Assembly: GCA_016707205.1 (NCBI GenBank) | Contig: JADJHZ010000022.1 | Span: 1-35,037, forward strand | DNA: 35,037 bases | Source of the DNA: Haliscomenobacter sp. | GTDB taxonomy: Bacteria; Bacteroidota; Bacteroidia; Chitinophagales; Saprospiraceae | Direction: 5' to 3' | Notes under the pieces: model-generated | Told to the model about the DNA's origin: nothing | Databases searched by the model: none | The model's input: only the letters and a program-made list of their open reading frames with translations | Program-made: the position numbers and the translations under genes | In this document: positions 22,028-29,899 of the stretch, one piece after another | Numbering within the stretch: the stretch's first letter is position 1 | Layout of the letters: every line of letters begins with the position of its first letter

Positions 22028-23800
22028 ATGCGGTTTGGGCCGGCTTCCTGCTGGGATTGGTTTCCGCTGGAATGCTTTTTTTGCGAAGCCAGCAAGAAGC
22101 GTTGTGGGGGTATTGGCCTCTTTTCCTATTTCCTGGGCTTGTTCGCTGTGGTGTTTTTCCGCCGCCGGTTTGTTCAGGAAGGAAGTTTGCACCAGCGGAG
22201 GCTGGGGTGGGCTATCCTGAGCGGGTTGATGCTGGGGTTGGCTTTCCCGGATATCATTCCGAAAGGGTTTTTGGTCTTTGCTGCCTGGATTCCTCTGCTT
22301 CGGCTGGAGTACTCCTTAAGGGAAAAACCGGCCGGAACTTCCTGGAAAGCCTTGGTCTTTTATAGTTACCCTGCCTTCGTCCTATGGAATATCTTGTCTA
22401 CGTATTGGGTGGCCAATGCGTCGCTTTTGGCTGGCGCCTTTGCCATCTTGGTCAACAGCGCGTTGATGCTGATTCCTTGGGGTTTGTTCCACCTTAGCCG
22501 CAGGTATTACACCCGCCTGGGCTATTTTCCTTTCATCGCTTTCTGGCTGGCGTTTGAATACGTGCACCATCGGTGGGAGCTGGCATGGCCCTGGCTTACG
22601 CTGGGAAATAGCCTGGCCGATTTTCCTTTTATGGTTCAGTGGTACGAATACACCGGCGTTTTGGGAGGTTCGCTATGGATTTTGTTGATTAATGTAAGCT
22701 TGTTTGTTGCGATTCAGTCGCAGGAACCATCCAGGCGCCGGGTTTTGAGCATGCAGACGGCCGCTTTGGTTCTTCTGCCTCTGCTGGCGTCTATTCTTCG
22801 GTATGTCAACTACCAGGAAAAAGGACAGCAAATCGAGGTGGTAGCGGTTCAGCCCAATTTCGAGCCGCATTACGAGAAGCCCAAGACTCCGGAAACGGCG
22901 CGTATGGATCGGATGATCGCCCTGGCCGAGCCTTTATTGGGGTCCGGGACGCAGTTTCTGATCTACCCCGAAAGCAGCATCGGGTACGTTGAGACGGCGC
23001 AATTGCCGTTTTATCCACCGGTTCAGCAGTTTCGGCTGCTACAGACCCGTTTTTCGCAACTGACCATTGTATGCGGGCTGGACGCTTACCGGATACTTGG
23101 ACCGGATGAGGCATCGACCCGGGCTACCCGGGAACAGCAAGATTCCCAGGGCGAAGTTCGCCGGTTTGAGGTAATGAACGCCGCCCTTTGCCTGCCATCC
23201 CTGAACTCAGGGGAAGGGCCGGAAATCTATCAGAAATCCAAATTAGTGCCCGGCCCTGAGCTGTTCCCCTATCCCGGGGCGTTGGGCTTTCTCCGGCCGC
23301 TGGTAGAACGATTGGGAGGAACGATGGCCGGGTTTGCCTCCCAGAAAGAACGGGAAGTATTTCAGAACGGGCTTGCCAAGGTTGGGCCTGTGATTTGCTA
23401 TGAATCCGTTTTTGGGAGCTTCCTGGGCGGTTATGTACGCCAGGGGGCTGAGGCCTTGTTTATTATTACCAACGACGGCTGGTGGGATAATACGGCCGGC
23501 CATCGCCAACATCTGAAGTATGCCTCTTTGCGGGCGATCGAACTCCGCAGGGATATAGCCCGGTCGGCCAGTACGGGAATCTCCTGTCTGATCAGCCAAA
23601 CCGGCGACATCCGCCAGGCTACCGCCTATGGGGAAGCCACCGCTATCAAAGGGGAAATCCATCTCAACCAGGAGCGCACCTTCTATAGCCTTTGGGGCGA
23701 TATGATTGGGCGGCTTGCCCTTTTTATGAGCGTCTTACTCCTTTTAAACGCGGGGGTTAAGGCCATCACTTCCAGCGCGCGCGAACCTCTTAACGGATAG
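22028..23800 (+). CDS. lnt: Apolipoprotein N-acyltransferase, N-terminus probably frameshifted
   Basis: The C-terminal half is a nitrilase domain with the Lnt catalytic residues: Glu in LIYPESSIGY, Lys in IYQKSKLVPGPELFPYP and Cys in GPVICYESVFG. The N-terminal half has several membrane helices (GLMLGLAFPDIIPKGFLVFA, FYSYPAFVLWNILSTYWVAN). Lnt adds the third acyl chain to lipoproteins in the inner membrane, fitting the lipoproteins in this window. The first ~35 codons in this frame are Cys-rich and unlike a membrane protein, whereas the frame opening at the ATG 22009 (MGVARKYAVWAGFLLGLVSA) reads as a good helix and runs out of sense near 22140. One extra base between about 22090 and 22140 would reconcile the two, so the true start may be 22009. 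Confidence 0.93.
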   Translation: MRFGPASCWDWFPLECFFCEASKKRCGGIGLFSYFLGLFAVVFFRRRFVQEGSLHQRRLGWAILSGLMLGLAFPDIIPKGFLVFAAWIPLLRLEYSLREKPAGTSWKALVFYSYPAFVLWNILSTYWVANASLLAGAFAILVNSALMLIPWGLFHLSRRYYTRLGYFPFIAFWLAFEYVHHRWELAWPWLTLGNSLADFPFMVQWYEYTGVLGGSLWILLINVSLFVAIQSQEPSRRRVLSMQTAALVLLPLLASILRYVNYQEKGQQIEVVAVQPNFEPHYEKPKTPETARMDRMIALAEPLLGSGTQFLIYPESSIGYVETAQLPFYPPVQQFRLLQTRFSQLTIVCGLDAYRILGPDEASTRATREQQDSQGEVRRFEVMNAALCLPSLNSGEGPEIYQKSKLVPGPELFPYPGALGFLRPLVERLGGTMAGFASQKEREVFQNGLAKVGPVICYESVFGSFLGGYVRQGAEALFIITNDGWWDNTAGHRQHLKYASLRAIELRRDIARSASTGISCLISQTGDIRQATAYGEATAIKGEIHLNQERTFYSLWGDMIGRLALFMSVLLLLNAGVKAITSSAREPLNG

Positions 23801-24407
23801 GGGGTCTGCGGCGCTTGCTTCCTGGCTTTAACGGCATTTGCCCGCCTTTCATACCGCCCATTCTTCCGGCGGCTTTGAGCTGCCCCTGCTGTTGCAATAC
23901 TTTTTCCATCTGGGCAATCTGCTCCTTGATCGTCGGTTCGGTAATCCGCATTTGCTTGAGGTTGCGCATATGCACTTCGGCTTGCTTCCAGCGGCTCTTG
24001 TTGAGGTGTACGCTGGCGAGCTGCAATTCGATCATAGCCCGTTCATTATCTGTAGGAAGCTTGAGTCCCTGCGCTTTTCTTAGCCATGCTTCTCCCTCCT
24101 CGGTCCGCTTTTGGGCCATAGCCACCGATCCTTTGATCAGGTAATAATATGCCCTGTTGGTTACATATAGAAGCTTTGGGCTAAGCGTCAGGTTGAGGCG
24201 CTTTTCGGTAGCTTCCAGATCGGTTGCCTGCATGAACTGCGCAGCCGATTGCACCGTTCCCAGGAGAATGTAGCCAAGGATCAGTACCAGCCCGGCCAGA
24301 AAGAACGGGAAGGCATACCAAAATCCAAAAGCAAAAGCCAGCGCTATTCCGCCAATGATCGATAAGGCAATCAGCGCAAACCTCAGGTAGATATTGATCG
24401 TAAGCAT
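23790..24407 (-). CDS. Small membrane protein with a TPR-like helical domain
   Basis: The ATG at 24405-24407 gives 205 residues; an upstream in-frame ATG would place the start ahead of a strong promoter. The N-terminus has two membrane helices (LRFALIALSIIGGIALAFAF and FFLAGLVLILGYILLG). The rest is helical and resembles a short tetratricopeptide array (YYLIKGSVAMAQKRTEEGEAWLRKA, ERAMIELQLASVHLNKSRWKQAEVHM), ending in a basic, Gly/Pro-rich tail (PLKPGSKRRRPPIR). No named family is recognised; similar proteins of unknown function are common in Bacteroidota. Its 3' end overlaps the convergent lnt gene by 11 bases. The tail may bind nucleic acid or lipid headgroups, which is only a guess. Confidence 0.82.
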   Translation of the reverse strand: MLTINIYLRFALIALSIIGGIALAFAFGFWYAFPFFLAGLVLILGYILLGTVQSAAQFMQATDLEATEKRLNLTLSPKLLYVTNRAYYYLIKGSVAMAQKRTEEGEAWLRKAQGLKLPTDNERAMIELQLASVHLNKSRWKQAEVHMRNLKQMRITEPTIKEQIAQMEKVLQQQGQLKAAGRMGGMKGGQMPLKPGSKRRRPPIR

Positions 24408-24427
24408 AGTGGTTTTTATTTTCCCGG

Positions 24428-24463
24428 CAAAGGTAAGGAATCGGGCGAATAAGGGCGACAAAA
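24428..24463 (-). promoter_or_regulatory. Promoter of the small membrane protein gene
   Basis: The complement reads TTTTG (24459-24463), 23 bases, then TACCTTTG (24428-24435), an exact TAnnTTTG box with a -33 TTG at suitable spacing, ending 21 bases before the ATG. This is the best promoter match in the window. Confidence 0.6.
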
Positions 24464-25018
24464 TCCATGAGGGCTTGTTGTCTTGCTAACCTATGGATTG
24501 GAAATTTTCCAAACCGCGTTGCATCAGGCAGGTTGGAATTTTTAGCCCCAAAAGGCATTTGGTTATTTGTATTTAATTTAAAACATTGATTTACAATAAT
24601 TTATTTGTTTGATTGAATTGGCTGGTCCGAAAAAGAAGGGATGAACAGGCATCCGGTTCCTGGGTTTGCGCCCAGGTAGGGGAGGGTTTAGTTTTGAAGA
24701 AAATAAACCCCAGTTATGAAAAAACAACCCCGCCCAATCCCAAATTTTGGCCATTTCTTTCAAGCGGTATTTAAAAAGATTGTTATTCTGGACGAAACCA
24801 AAAAAGGTATACTTGTCGCGAATTGGTTTTAGCGTTTGAACCAATTCCGTAGTATGGACGACTTGGAGAAGGGGGTTTCCCAAGGCCGTTTATTATTCTT
24901 CACGGAAACAGGAATTGATGGCCATGGCGGCCCATGCAGAAGAAATGTCCAAGAATTAACTTAACGCTTCTAGCCTTGGGCGAAAAAAAGTGGCAATTTT
25001 GTGGGGAAACCATTTACT
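24464..25018. other. AT-rich spacer of about 550 bases with decayed coding remains
   Basis: No intact gene can be supported. The stretch 24560-24900 is visibly richer in A/T than its surroundings. It contains the remains of a small rightward gene (24716-24959) and a 9-bp inverted repeat (GAATTGGTT at 24820-24828, AACCAATTC at 24839-24847). A leftward frame exists at 24578-24883 but only with a TTG start. Confidence 0.55.
24716..24959 (+). pseudogene. Probable decayed small gene (unknown family)
   Basis: An ATG at 24716 opens MKKQPRPIPNFGHFFQAVF and continues to KKGILVANWF before a TAG at 24830-24832. The same frame resumes as RLNQFRSMDDLEKG, and after a one-base shift at the G-run near 24869-24874 the next frame gives FPKAVYYSSRKQELMAMAAH and ends EEMSKN at a TAA (24957-24959). 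One stop and one shift would together restore a protein of about 80 residues. Both pieces look protein-like (balanced charged and hydrophobic residues), but I recognise no family, and the 38-residue first part might be a real small protein on its own. The higher A/T content suggests acquired DNA. Confidence 0.35.
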
Positions 25019-26029
25019 ATGAAGGTATACACCCAATTGCTCTTAACGTTCCTTTGTTTTCCCGTTACTTTTTATGCCCAGGAATCCCGTTCGGTATTTG
25101 ATCTGCTTGCCGCCAACGAGGTATTGGAAATAGAACTTACTACGGACTTACAACTGCTACGGGATCAGAAAAACACCAACGAGTATCAGCCGGCCACCCT
25201 GTCGTATGCCGTAGGGAAGAAGCAGACGGAAAGCTGGGAGATCAAAATCCGCTCAAGAGGAAAATTCCGGCGTAGAGTATGCGTGTTTCCGCCCCTCAAG
25301 CTCAATTTCCCCAAGGGGCAGTTGAAAGAGAAGGGGCTTTCCGGAGAAGAAGACGAGCTTAAACTCATCACCCACTGCGTAGAGGGAGATCCAGGGAAAG
25401 ACTACCTGATGCGGGAGTTTTTGATTTACAAACTATTCGAAAAACTTTCTCCGGTTTTTATCCGGGTTCACCTCGCTAAGGTGAAGTATATCGACCCTGT
25501 CACCGGGGAAAAGATCAATGCCTGGGGGATTCTGGTGGATGACGAAAAAGCGCTGGAGCGGCGCTACCAAGCCGATTTATGCGAAGACTGTTTTTCTCTT
25601 CCAAAGGAGAATTTTAAAAAGGACCAACTCTGCCTGGTTTTCTTGTTCGAATACCTGATCAGCAACACCGATTGGTCGGTATCTATGGTGCGCAACCTGT
25701 ATCTGCTGAGGCCCAAGGACGGCAGCGGCGCGCTGTTGATTCCCTATGATTTTGACTTTTCAGGGTTTGTCAATGCCAGCTATGCCCGCCCGAATTCGGA
25801 TTTCAAGCAGACCAAGATCCGGGAACGCCTGTTTCTGGGCCCGGACCTTTCCGATGAGGAAATCAAACCGGCCATCGAGTTGTTTCGCAGCAAACGCAAA
25901 GAGCTGGAAACCGTCATTCGGGAATTCAGGTATCTGTCGGGCGAATCCAAAATAGATTTGCTGGATTTTCTGGACGGGTTTTATCTGTCGATGGGCCAGG
26001 GAATCAAACGGCCTTCCCAATCGGAGTAA
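25019..26029 (+). CDS. Secreted CotH-like protein
   Basis: The ATG at 25019 starts a signal peptide (MKVYTQLLLTFLCFPVTFYA); a GTG 18 bases upstream is less likely. The 336-residue protein has IKIRSRGKFRRRVCVFPPLKLNFPKGQ (near 75-101), the strand where CotH-type proteins bind the nucleotide, and YLISNTDWSVSMVRNLYLL and LLIPYDFDFSGFVNASYA (near 215-255), which resemble the NxDR/DxD catalytic region of the family; the usual NWDR element is changed to NTDW. CotH proteins are secreted atypical kinases that phosphorylate surface proteins. If active, this one would act outside the cytoplasm. The distant relation makes the activity uncertain. It stops 3 bases from the convergent methyltransferase gene. 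Confidence 0.7.
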   Translation: MKVYTQLLLTFLCFPVTFYAQESRSVFDLLAANEVLEIELTTDLQLLRDQKNTNEYQPATLSYAVGKKQTESWEIKIRSRGKFRRRVCVFPPLKLNFPKGQLKEKGLSGEEDELKLITHCVEGDPGKDYLMREFLIYKLFEKLSPVFIRVHLAKVKYIDPVTGEKINAWGILVDDEKALERRYQADLCEDCFSLPKENFKKDQLCLVFLFEYLISNTDWSVSMVRNLYLLRPKDGSGALLIPYDFDFSGFVNASYARPNSDFKQTKIRERLFLGPDLSDEEIKPAIELFRSKRKELETVIREFRYLSGESKIDLLDFLDGFYLSMGQGIKRPSQSE

Positions 26030-26031
26030 GC

Positions 26032-26757
26032 CTAGTCCAGCAACGCCCGCTCGTTGATCAGCATCCAGTTAGTACCCACATCGAGGTAGGTTCCGTTGGG
26101 GAAAACTGGCAGGAAGCTGTTTTCGAACACCCGCTGCGCCCGGCGCCGGTCTTCGGACTCCATAGCGAAACAATTGAAGATCAGGATTCCTTCCGGGGCC
26201 ATGACCCTTTGGAGTTCTTCCATAAAGGAAACGCCGGTAAAAGGGGCTGGAATGAGGTCGTCGATGAACAAATCCACACATACCAGCGCAAACACGCCAT
26301 CGGGAACGGCGCGGATGTACGCGCCGGCATCGGCGCAGTAGATGTCAAACCCCGACTCCAGCCGGGATAACGTATACTGCTGGGCCAGGTGTATGATGGC
26401 CTCGTCTATTTCCACGGCGGTGTAATGATACGTTCTGCGGAACTTCTTTTCGAGCAATTCCGGGATACTACCCAATCCAAGGCCCAGCAGCAACACCTGA
26501 TCGATGGCGCGCTCCTTGATCCGGATCGCCGAAAAAACCCGGCTGAAGTTGTAGTACAGATCGCCAAACGAATAGATTGCTTTCGCCGTACTGAGCTGGA
26601 GCCGGCCCTGCTGCAGCGTGACATTTAACTCCGGATGGATACGGCTGGAAAGCGATTCTACCGGGATATCGGTAAAATAGCTGAGGAAGTATTTCCACCG
26701 GGGAATATTATTTCCCGGAAGGCTTCTCCCAGGGGCGGTGCGGCGCGGTTTCTTCAA
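26032..26757 (-). CDS. Spermidine synthase-like methyltransferase-fold protein
   Basis: A 241-residue protein from a TTG start that overlaps the GlmU-like gene by 50 bases; no ATG exists before the conserved PRWKYFLSYFTDIPVES, so the start is uncertain. The Rossmann part reads QVLLLGLGLGSIPELLEKK (motif I), YTAVEIDEAIIHLAQQY, and FALVCVDLFIDDLIPAPFT with the DxF position where spermidine synthases have the catalytic Asp. It looks like the short, SpeE-fold proteins of Bacteroidota rather than a confirmed polyamine enzyme, as the usual N-terminal beta-domain is short (about 70 residues). The C-terminus lacks the standard SpeE end. No other polyamine genes are close. Confidence 0.78.
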   Translation of the reverse strand: MKKPRRTAPGRSLPGNNIPRWKYFLSYFTDIPVESLSSRIHPELNVTLQQGRLQLSTAKAIYSFGDLYYNFSRVFSAIRIKERAIDQVLLLGLGLGSIPELLEKKFRRTYHYTAVEIDEAIIHLAQQYTLSRLESGFDIYCADAGAYIRAVPDGVFALVCVDLFIDDLIPAPFTGVSFMEELQRVMAPEGILIFNCFAMESEDRRRAQRVFENSFLPVFPNGTYLDVGTNWMLINERALLD

Positions 26758-27922
26758 AGAGACGGATTAGGGTGAGCCGGTCCGGAATGCTTAGCTGACA
26801 GTTGCGCCGTTCCATCATCCGGTCCATGGAAGGAATGGCTTTTTCAGGCGGAAACGTCTGCAGGGAAGCGGGTCCGGCAAGGGTGAACGAAGGGATGAAA
26901 TTTCTGGGGAAGTGGGCGCCGTGAAGATTGCTGGCTAATCCAATGGACGTGCCGGAGTTGATCATCATGTTGATCCCCAGCCGGGAATGATCGCCCATGA
27001 TCAACCCGCAAAACGTTTGCCCGGTAGCGTCAAAAGATTGCGTGGCATAGTTCCAGAGCCTGACCGGGCCGTAATCGTTCCTCAGGTTGGATATGGTCGT
27101 ACCTGCTCCGATATTGCACCATTCGCCGATGAGCGAATGCCCGAGATACCCGGCGTGCGCTTTATTGGAATACCCCTGAAAAATGGTATGCTCGATCTCT
27201 CCGCCTGCTTTGCACCAGGGGCCAACCGTCGTGGCGCCGTAGATCTGAGCGCCCATTTTGACCACGGAGTTGTGGCAAAGGGCCACATTCCCCCGGATGC
27301 AGGCGCCTTCCATCACCTCTGCATGGTGGCCAATATAGATCGGACCGGCTTGTGCATTTAGAAAAGCGCCCTCTACCCGCGCGTCAGCCTCCAAAAAGAT
27401 CCGCTCGGGGGCAATCGCCCGGTTCGTGCCACTTAATGGCTGGGATTTTCTTCCGGAAGTGAGCAGGTGGAAATCGGACTCGAGAGCGATGTTATTCAAC
27501 AGGTATAGGTCGGAAAGCCGGTTGATCTTGTGGAATTCCACTTCGTCCAAAGAACGCGGATGCAGGTCGTCGATGTCTTCGTCCTGGATCAGTTTTTGAA
27601 GCTGCTCCCCGTCGAGCTTGGCCGCGATCAGTTCGTCGCCCTGAATGTAGGCGTCTCCAAATTCCATATTCCGGAGCAGCCGGCACAACTTTTCCGAAGG
27701 GAGGACAGAGCCGTTAATCACCAGATTTTCCTCTCCGAAATCGAGGTGATAGCTTTCCGCCAGATGATCCTGGGTAATGTACGAGACCTTGCTTCCCATC
27801 CAATGCTCCCATTTCTCCCGGATGGTGAGGATGCCGATGCGCAGTTCGCCAACCGGCCTCAGGAAGGTGAGGGGAAGTAAATGCGTGCGTACGTCGCTGT
27901 CAAAAAGGATGATATTCGTCAT
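26708..27922 (-). CDS. GlmU-like nucleotidyltransferase/hexapeptide-repeat protein
   Basis: A 404-residue protein with a degenerate N-terminal nucleotidyltransferase domain: MTNIILFDSDVRTHLLPLTFLRPVGELRIGI replaces the usual LAAGxGTRM loop, so nucleotide transfer is doubtful. Residues from about 175 form a left-handed beta-helix with hexapeptide repeats (IFLEADARVEGAF, IYIGHHAEVMEGACIRGN, VKMGAQIYGATTVG, LIGEWCNIGAGTTISNL). This layout is annotated in Bacteroidota as the GlmU family or putative sugar nucleotidyltransferase. It may acetylate or bind an amino-sugar nucleotide, but that is not shown. It starts just downstream of the rpmE2 terminator. Confidence 0.87.
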   Translation of the reverse strand: MTNIILFDSDVRTHLLPLTFLRPVGELRIGILTIREKWEHWMGSKVSYITQDHLAESYHLDFGEENLVINGSVLPSEKLCRLLRNMEFGDAYIQGDELIAAKLDGEQLQKLIQDEDIDDLHPRSLDEVEFHKINRLSDLYLLNNIALESDFHLLTSGRKSQPLSGTNRAIAPERIFLEADARVEGAFLNAQAGPIYIGHHAEVMEGACIRGNVALCHNSVVKMGAQIYGATTVGPWCKAGGEIEHTIFQGYSNKAHAGYLGHSLIGEWCNIGAGTTISNLRNDYGPVRLWNYATQSFDATGQTFCGLIMGDHSRLGINMMINSGTSIGLASNLHGAHFPRNFIPSFTLAGPASLQTFPPEKAIPSMDRMMERRNCQLSIPDRLTLIRLFEETAPHRPWEKPSGK

Positions 27923-27956
27923 GTTAGGGGTATTGGCAGTTCCGGCTGGCGCAAAT

Positions 27957-27991
27957 ACAAAAAAGTCCCAACCAGCAGCTGATTGGGACTT
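27957..27991 (-). terminator. Rho-independent terminator of rpmE2
   Basis: On the transcribed strand AAGTCCCAA (27991-27983) pairs perfectly with TTGGGACTT (27971-27963) around an 11-nt loop, followed by TTTTTT. It lies 22 bases after the rpmE2 stop and before the GlmU-like start, so it isolates the ribosomal gene. Confidence 0.85.
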
Positions 27992-28012
27992 CCTGGTTTT
28001 GGCGCAACCTGG

Positions 28013-28276
28013 TTATTTTTTCGCGAAGCGCGAGTTGGCAAACTTCTTGTTGAATTTGTCAATCCGGCCTGCGGTATCTACAAACTTCATTTTTCCGGTG
28101 AAGAACGGATGCGATGCGCTGGAAATTTCGAGTTTGATCAAGGGGTACTCGTTGCCGTCTTCCCAAACGATCTTATCTTTGGTGTTGGCGCATGAGCGGC
28201 CAAGCCAAGCTTCATCTACGGAAAAATCTTTGAACACAACCGTCCGGTAACTTTTCGGATGGAGATCTTTTTTCAT
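28013..28276 (-). CDS. rpmE2: 50S ribosomal protein L31, type B
   Basis: The ATG at 28274-28276 gives 87 residues (MKKDLHPKSYRTVVFKDFS). Type B markers are present: SHPFFTGKMKFVDTAGRIDKFNKKF at the C-terminus and no CxxC zinc knuckles (the only Cys is in RSCANT). L31B lacks zinc and substitutes for the zinc form. It binds the 50S subunit near the central protuberance and bridges to the 30S subunit. A TATCTTTG box lies 28 bases upstream and a strong terminator downstream, so the gene is probably a single-gene transcript. An in-frame extension upstream would run over the promoter. Confidence 0.97.
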   Translation of the reverse strand: MKKDLHPKSYRTVVFKDFSVDEAWLGRSCANTKDKIVWEDGNEYPLIKLEISSASHPFFTGKMKFVDTAGRIDKFNKKFANSRFAKK

Positions 28277-28303
28277 GACGCGTTTCTTTTTTCGATCAGG
28301 CTG

Positions 28304-28311
28304 CAAAGATA
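28304..28311 (-). promoter_or_regulatory. -7 box of rpmE2
   Basis: The complement reads TATCTTTG, an exact TAnnTTTG match, 28 bases upstream of the ATG. No clear -33 element is seen. Confidence 0.6.
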
Positions 28312-28520
28312 ATGGCCTTTTTAATAAAAGGAAATCCCCCGGATAATTTATTTTTCATTCTGTTGCTATGCCTGTCAAGAAGGTATCCTTGGTGTTGCCA
28401 GGTTTTGGGCTCCAGTCTAAATTGCTATGTTTCCTGCACCAAACCCGGCGGTGGGCTGAACTAAGTTATTTCCCAAACCAATTCGCGGCATGGTTAACTT
28501 AGCGCAAATTTCCAGAAACC

Positions 28521-29798
28521 ATGGATTTACCTTCTTTTCCCCCCGGACTGAAACGCTCTGCCGCGATGGTGGTCCTTCAACACGGGGAATTTTTTCTGCT
28601 GTTGAAGCGCAATAAGCCCCCCTTTCAAGGACATTACCTTCCGGTAGGCGGAAAACTGGAGCCTTATGAAGACCCCTACAGCGCCGCCTGCAGAGAACTG
28701 TTCGAGGAAACGGGGATACAAGCGGACAAGCTCCGTTATGGCGGGGTCTTGATTGAGACTTCTCCGCTGGACTACAATTGGCAAAGCAATATTTATATCG
28801 TGGAAATCGATTGGCAGACGCCACCCCCGTGCGATGAAGGAACCCTCGAGTGGGTCCCTTTTGCCGATTTGGAACGCCTCCCTACGCCTCCTACCGACTG
28901 GCATATTTATCAATACCTCAAAGCAGGCCAGCCATTCGCCCTGAACGCCATCTACGACCAGCAGATGCAACTGCGCTCCATGGTGGAAGAAATTAGCGGC
29001 GGTTTCAGGTTGACGTGGACGTTAGACGGGGGGGACGGAAGGGGGCAGCCTCGTTACTTCCTCAATATCTTCCTCTCTCACGTCCAACGTCTGTCTCCCG
29101 CTAACTCCCGTCTAATTGGCATTGATCAGGTCTCCGCTTCCGGAGCCGGAGAAGTCGATTTGGGGGCTACCCCGGTAGAGGATATCCCCGGAGCCGCTAA
29201 TCCGGGCTTTGAGGTAGTTGAGCACCCAGATTTCGGCATCGCCGGAGCCGGTAGTCCGGATATCCGCGCGGTTGAGTTTAAGTTTGAACCCCCGATAATC
29301 GCCGCTGCCGGTAACGTCGAGGGTGAGTTCATCGGCTTCGCCTTCGAGGAAGAGTTTTCCCGATCCGGTCAGACGGGCTTCCAGGTCGTCGGCATCGATG
29401 CCAAGGTCAACGTCTCCGGAGCCGGTATTGGTGAGGTACAGGTCGTCGGTCACGAGAATATTCTCGCTGATGATATCTCCCGAGCTGGTATTGTGTACGC
29501 TTTGTACCTCAGGCATCGTGATGTAAAGGGTGAGATCGCCGGTATTGCGCACGCAGTCATTGAGGGTGATCTCCCAAACCCCGTTGCGCACACGCCGGTT
29601 CAGCTCATCGATGATGTTGGCGTAGCCTTCCGCTTTTACCCTGAATTCGGGCCCTTGGGTAATATATACATTGGCCGAAATGTCCAGGCTGATGCCTGTA
29701 AAATCAGGCACATTGATGGTCTCGCTGACCACAGGGCCGGAACCGCGGATGCAGGGACCGTCGTTGTCGTCGTAGAAATCCACGATGCAACTGCTTAG
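28521..29798 (+). CDS. Nudix hydrolase; reading frame stays open antisense through the next gene
   Basis: Residues 1-155 are a Nudix domain: GHYLPVGGKLEPYEDPYSAACRELFEETGI contains the Nudix box G(x5)Ex7REUxEExGU, with the Glu-rich helix CRELFEETGI binding the metal. The N-terminus SAAMVVLQHGEFFLLLKRNK and the C-terminal LNAIYDQQMQLRSMVEE fit an 8-oxo-dGTP-type house-cleaning enzyme. The frame then lacks a stop and continues for 270 residues, nearly all being the antisense of the GIN-domain gene (29112-29849), so that part is not a credible product. The true C-terminus is probably near 29000, lost by a shift or by a repeat-rich insertion (see findings). Coordinates give the only in-frame stop; confidence for the N-terminal 160 residues is high. 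Confidence 0.75.
   Translation: MDLPSFPPGLKRSAAMVVLQHGEFFLLLKRNKPPFQGHYLPVGGKLEPYEDPYSAACRELFEETGIQADKLRYGGVLIETSPLDYNWQSNIYIVEIDWQTPPPCDEGTLEWVPFADLERLPTPPTDWHIYQYLKAGQPFALNAIYDQQMQLRSMVEEISGGFRLTWTLDGGDGRGQPRYFLNIFLSHVQRLSPANSRLIGIDQVSASGAGEVDLGATPVEDIPGAANPGFEVVEHPDFGIAGAGSPDIRAVEFKFEPPIIAAAGNVEGEFIGFAFEEEFSRSGQTGFQVVGIDAKVNVSGAGIGEVQVVGHENILADDISRAGIVYALYLRHRDVKGEIAGIAHAVIEGDLPNPVAHTPVQLIDDVGVAFRFYPEFGPLGNIYIGRNVQADACKIRHIDGLADHRAGTADAGTVVVVVEIHDATA
29006..29113. repeat. Degenerate minisatellite patches in opposite orientation
   Basis: On the plus strand GACGTGGACGTTAGACGGGG (about 29011-29030) and, on the minus strand, TTAGACGGGAG, TTAGCGGGAG and TTGGACGTGAG (about 29113-29075) are variants of one unit. 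TTAGACGGG and its complement CCCGTCTAA are exact. They sit where the Nudix coding sequence ends and just before the GIN-domain gene stop. Confidence 0.45.
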
Positions 29799-29849
29799 AG
29801 CGAGAAAGAGAAAAGAGGTGGAAAGGATAATTAGCAGGATCCGTTTCAT
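29112..29849 (-). CDS. GIN-domain (DUF2807) lipoprotein
   Basis: The ATG at 29847-29849 begins MKRILLIILSTSFLFLALSSC, a lipoprotein signal with Cys21. After a GSGPVVSETINVPDFTGISLD entry, characteristic of the putative auto-transporter adhesin head GIN domain, the sequence shows repeated turn motifs spaced along a beta-helix: TSSGDI, TGSGDV, TGSGKL, TGSGDY, TTGSGDA and SGSGDI. The family is abundant in Bacteroidota; surface attachment has been proposed but not proven. The 245-residue length matches the short form. Its 3' half lies antisense to the open Nudix frame; this strand shows all family features, so it is the real gene there. Confidence 0.93.
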   Translation of the reverse strand: MKRILLIILSTSFLFLALSSCIVDFYDDNDGPCIRGSGPVVSETINVPDFTGISLDISANVYITQGPEFRVKAEGYANIIDELNRRVRNGVWEITLNDCVRNTGDLTLYITMPEVQSVHNTSSGDIISENILVTDDLYLTNTGSGDVDLGIDADDLEARLTGSGKLFLEGEADELTLDVTGSGDYRGFKLKLNRADIRTTGSGDAEIWVLNYLKARISGSGDILYRGSPQIDFSGSGSGDLINAN

Positions 29850-29899
29850 AATAACAGGTTTTTAAAAAGTCGGGAATTTTTTCCTGGATCATTCAAGAG

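Noticed and set aside
24578..24883. Leftward frame of 101 residues in the AT-rich spacer
   Set aside because: Only a TTG start is available, no family is recognisable and it overlaps the better-looking decayed rightward gene.
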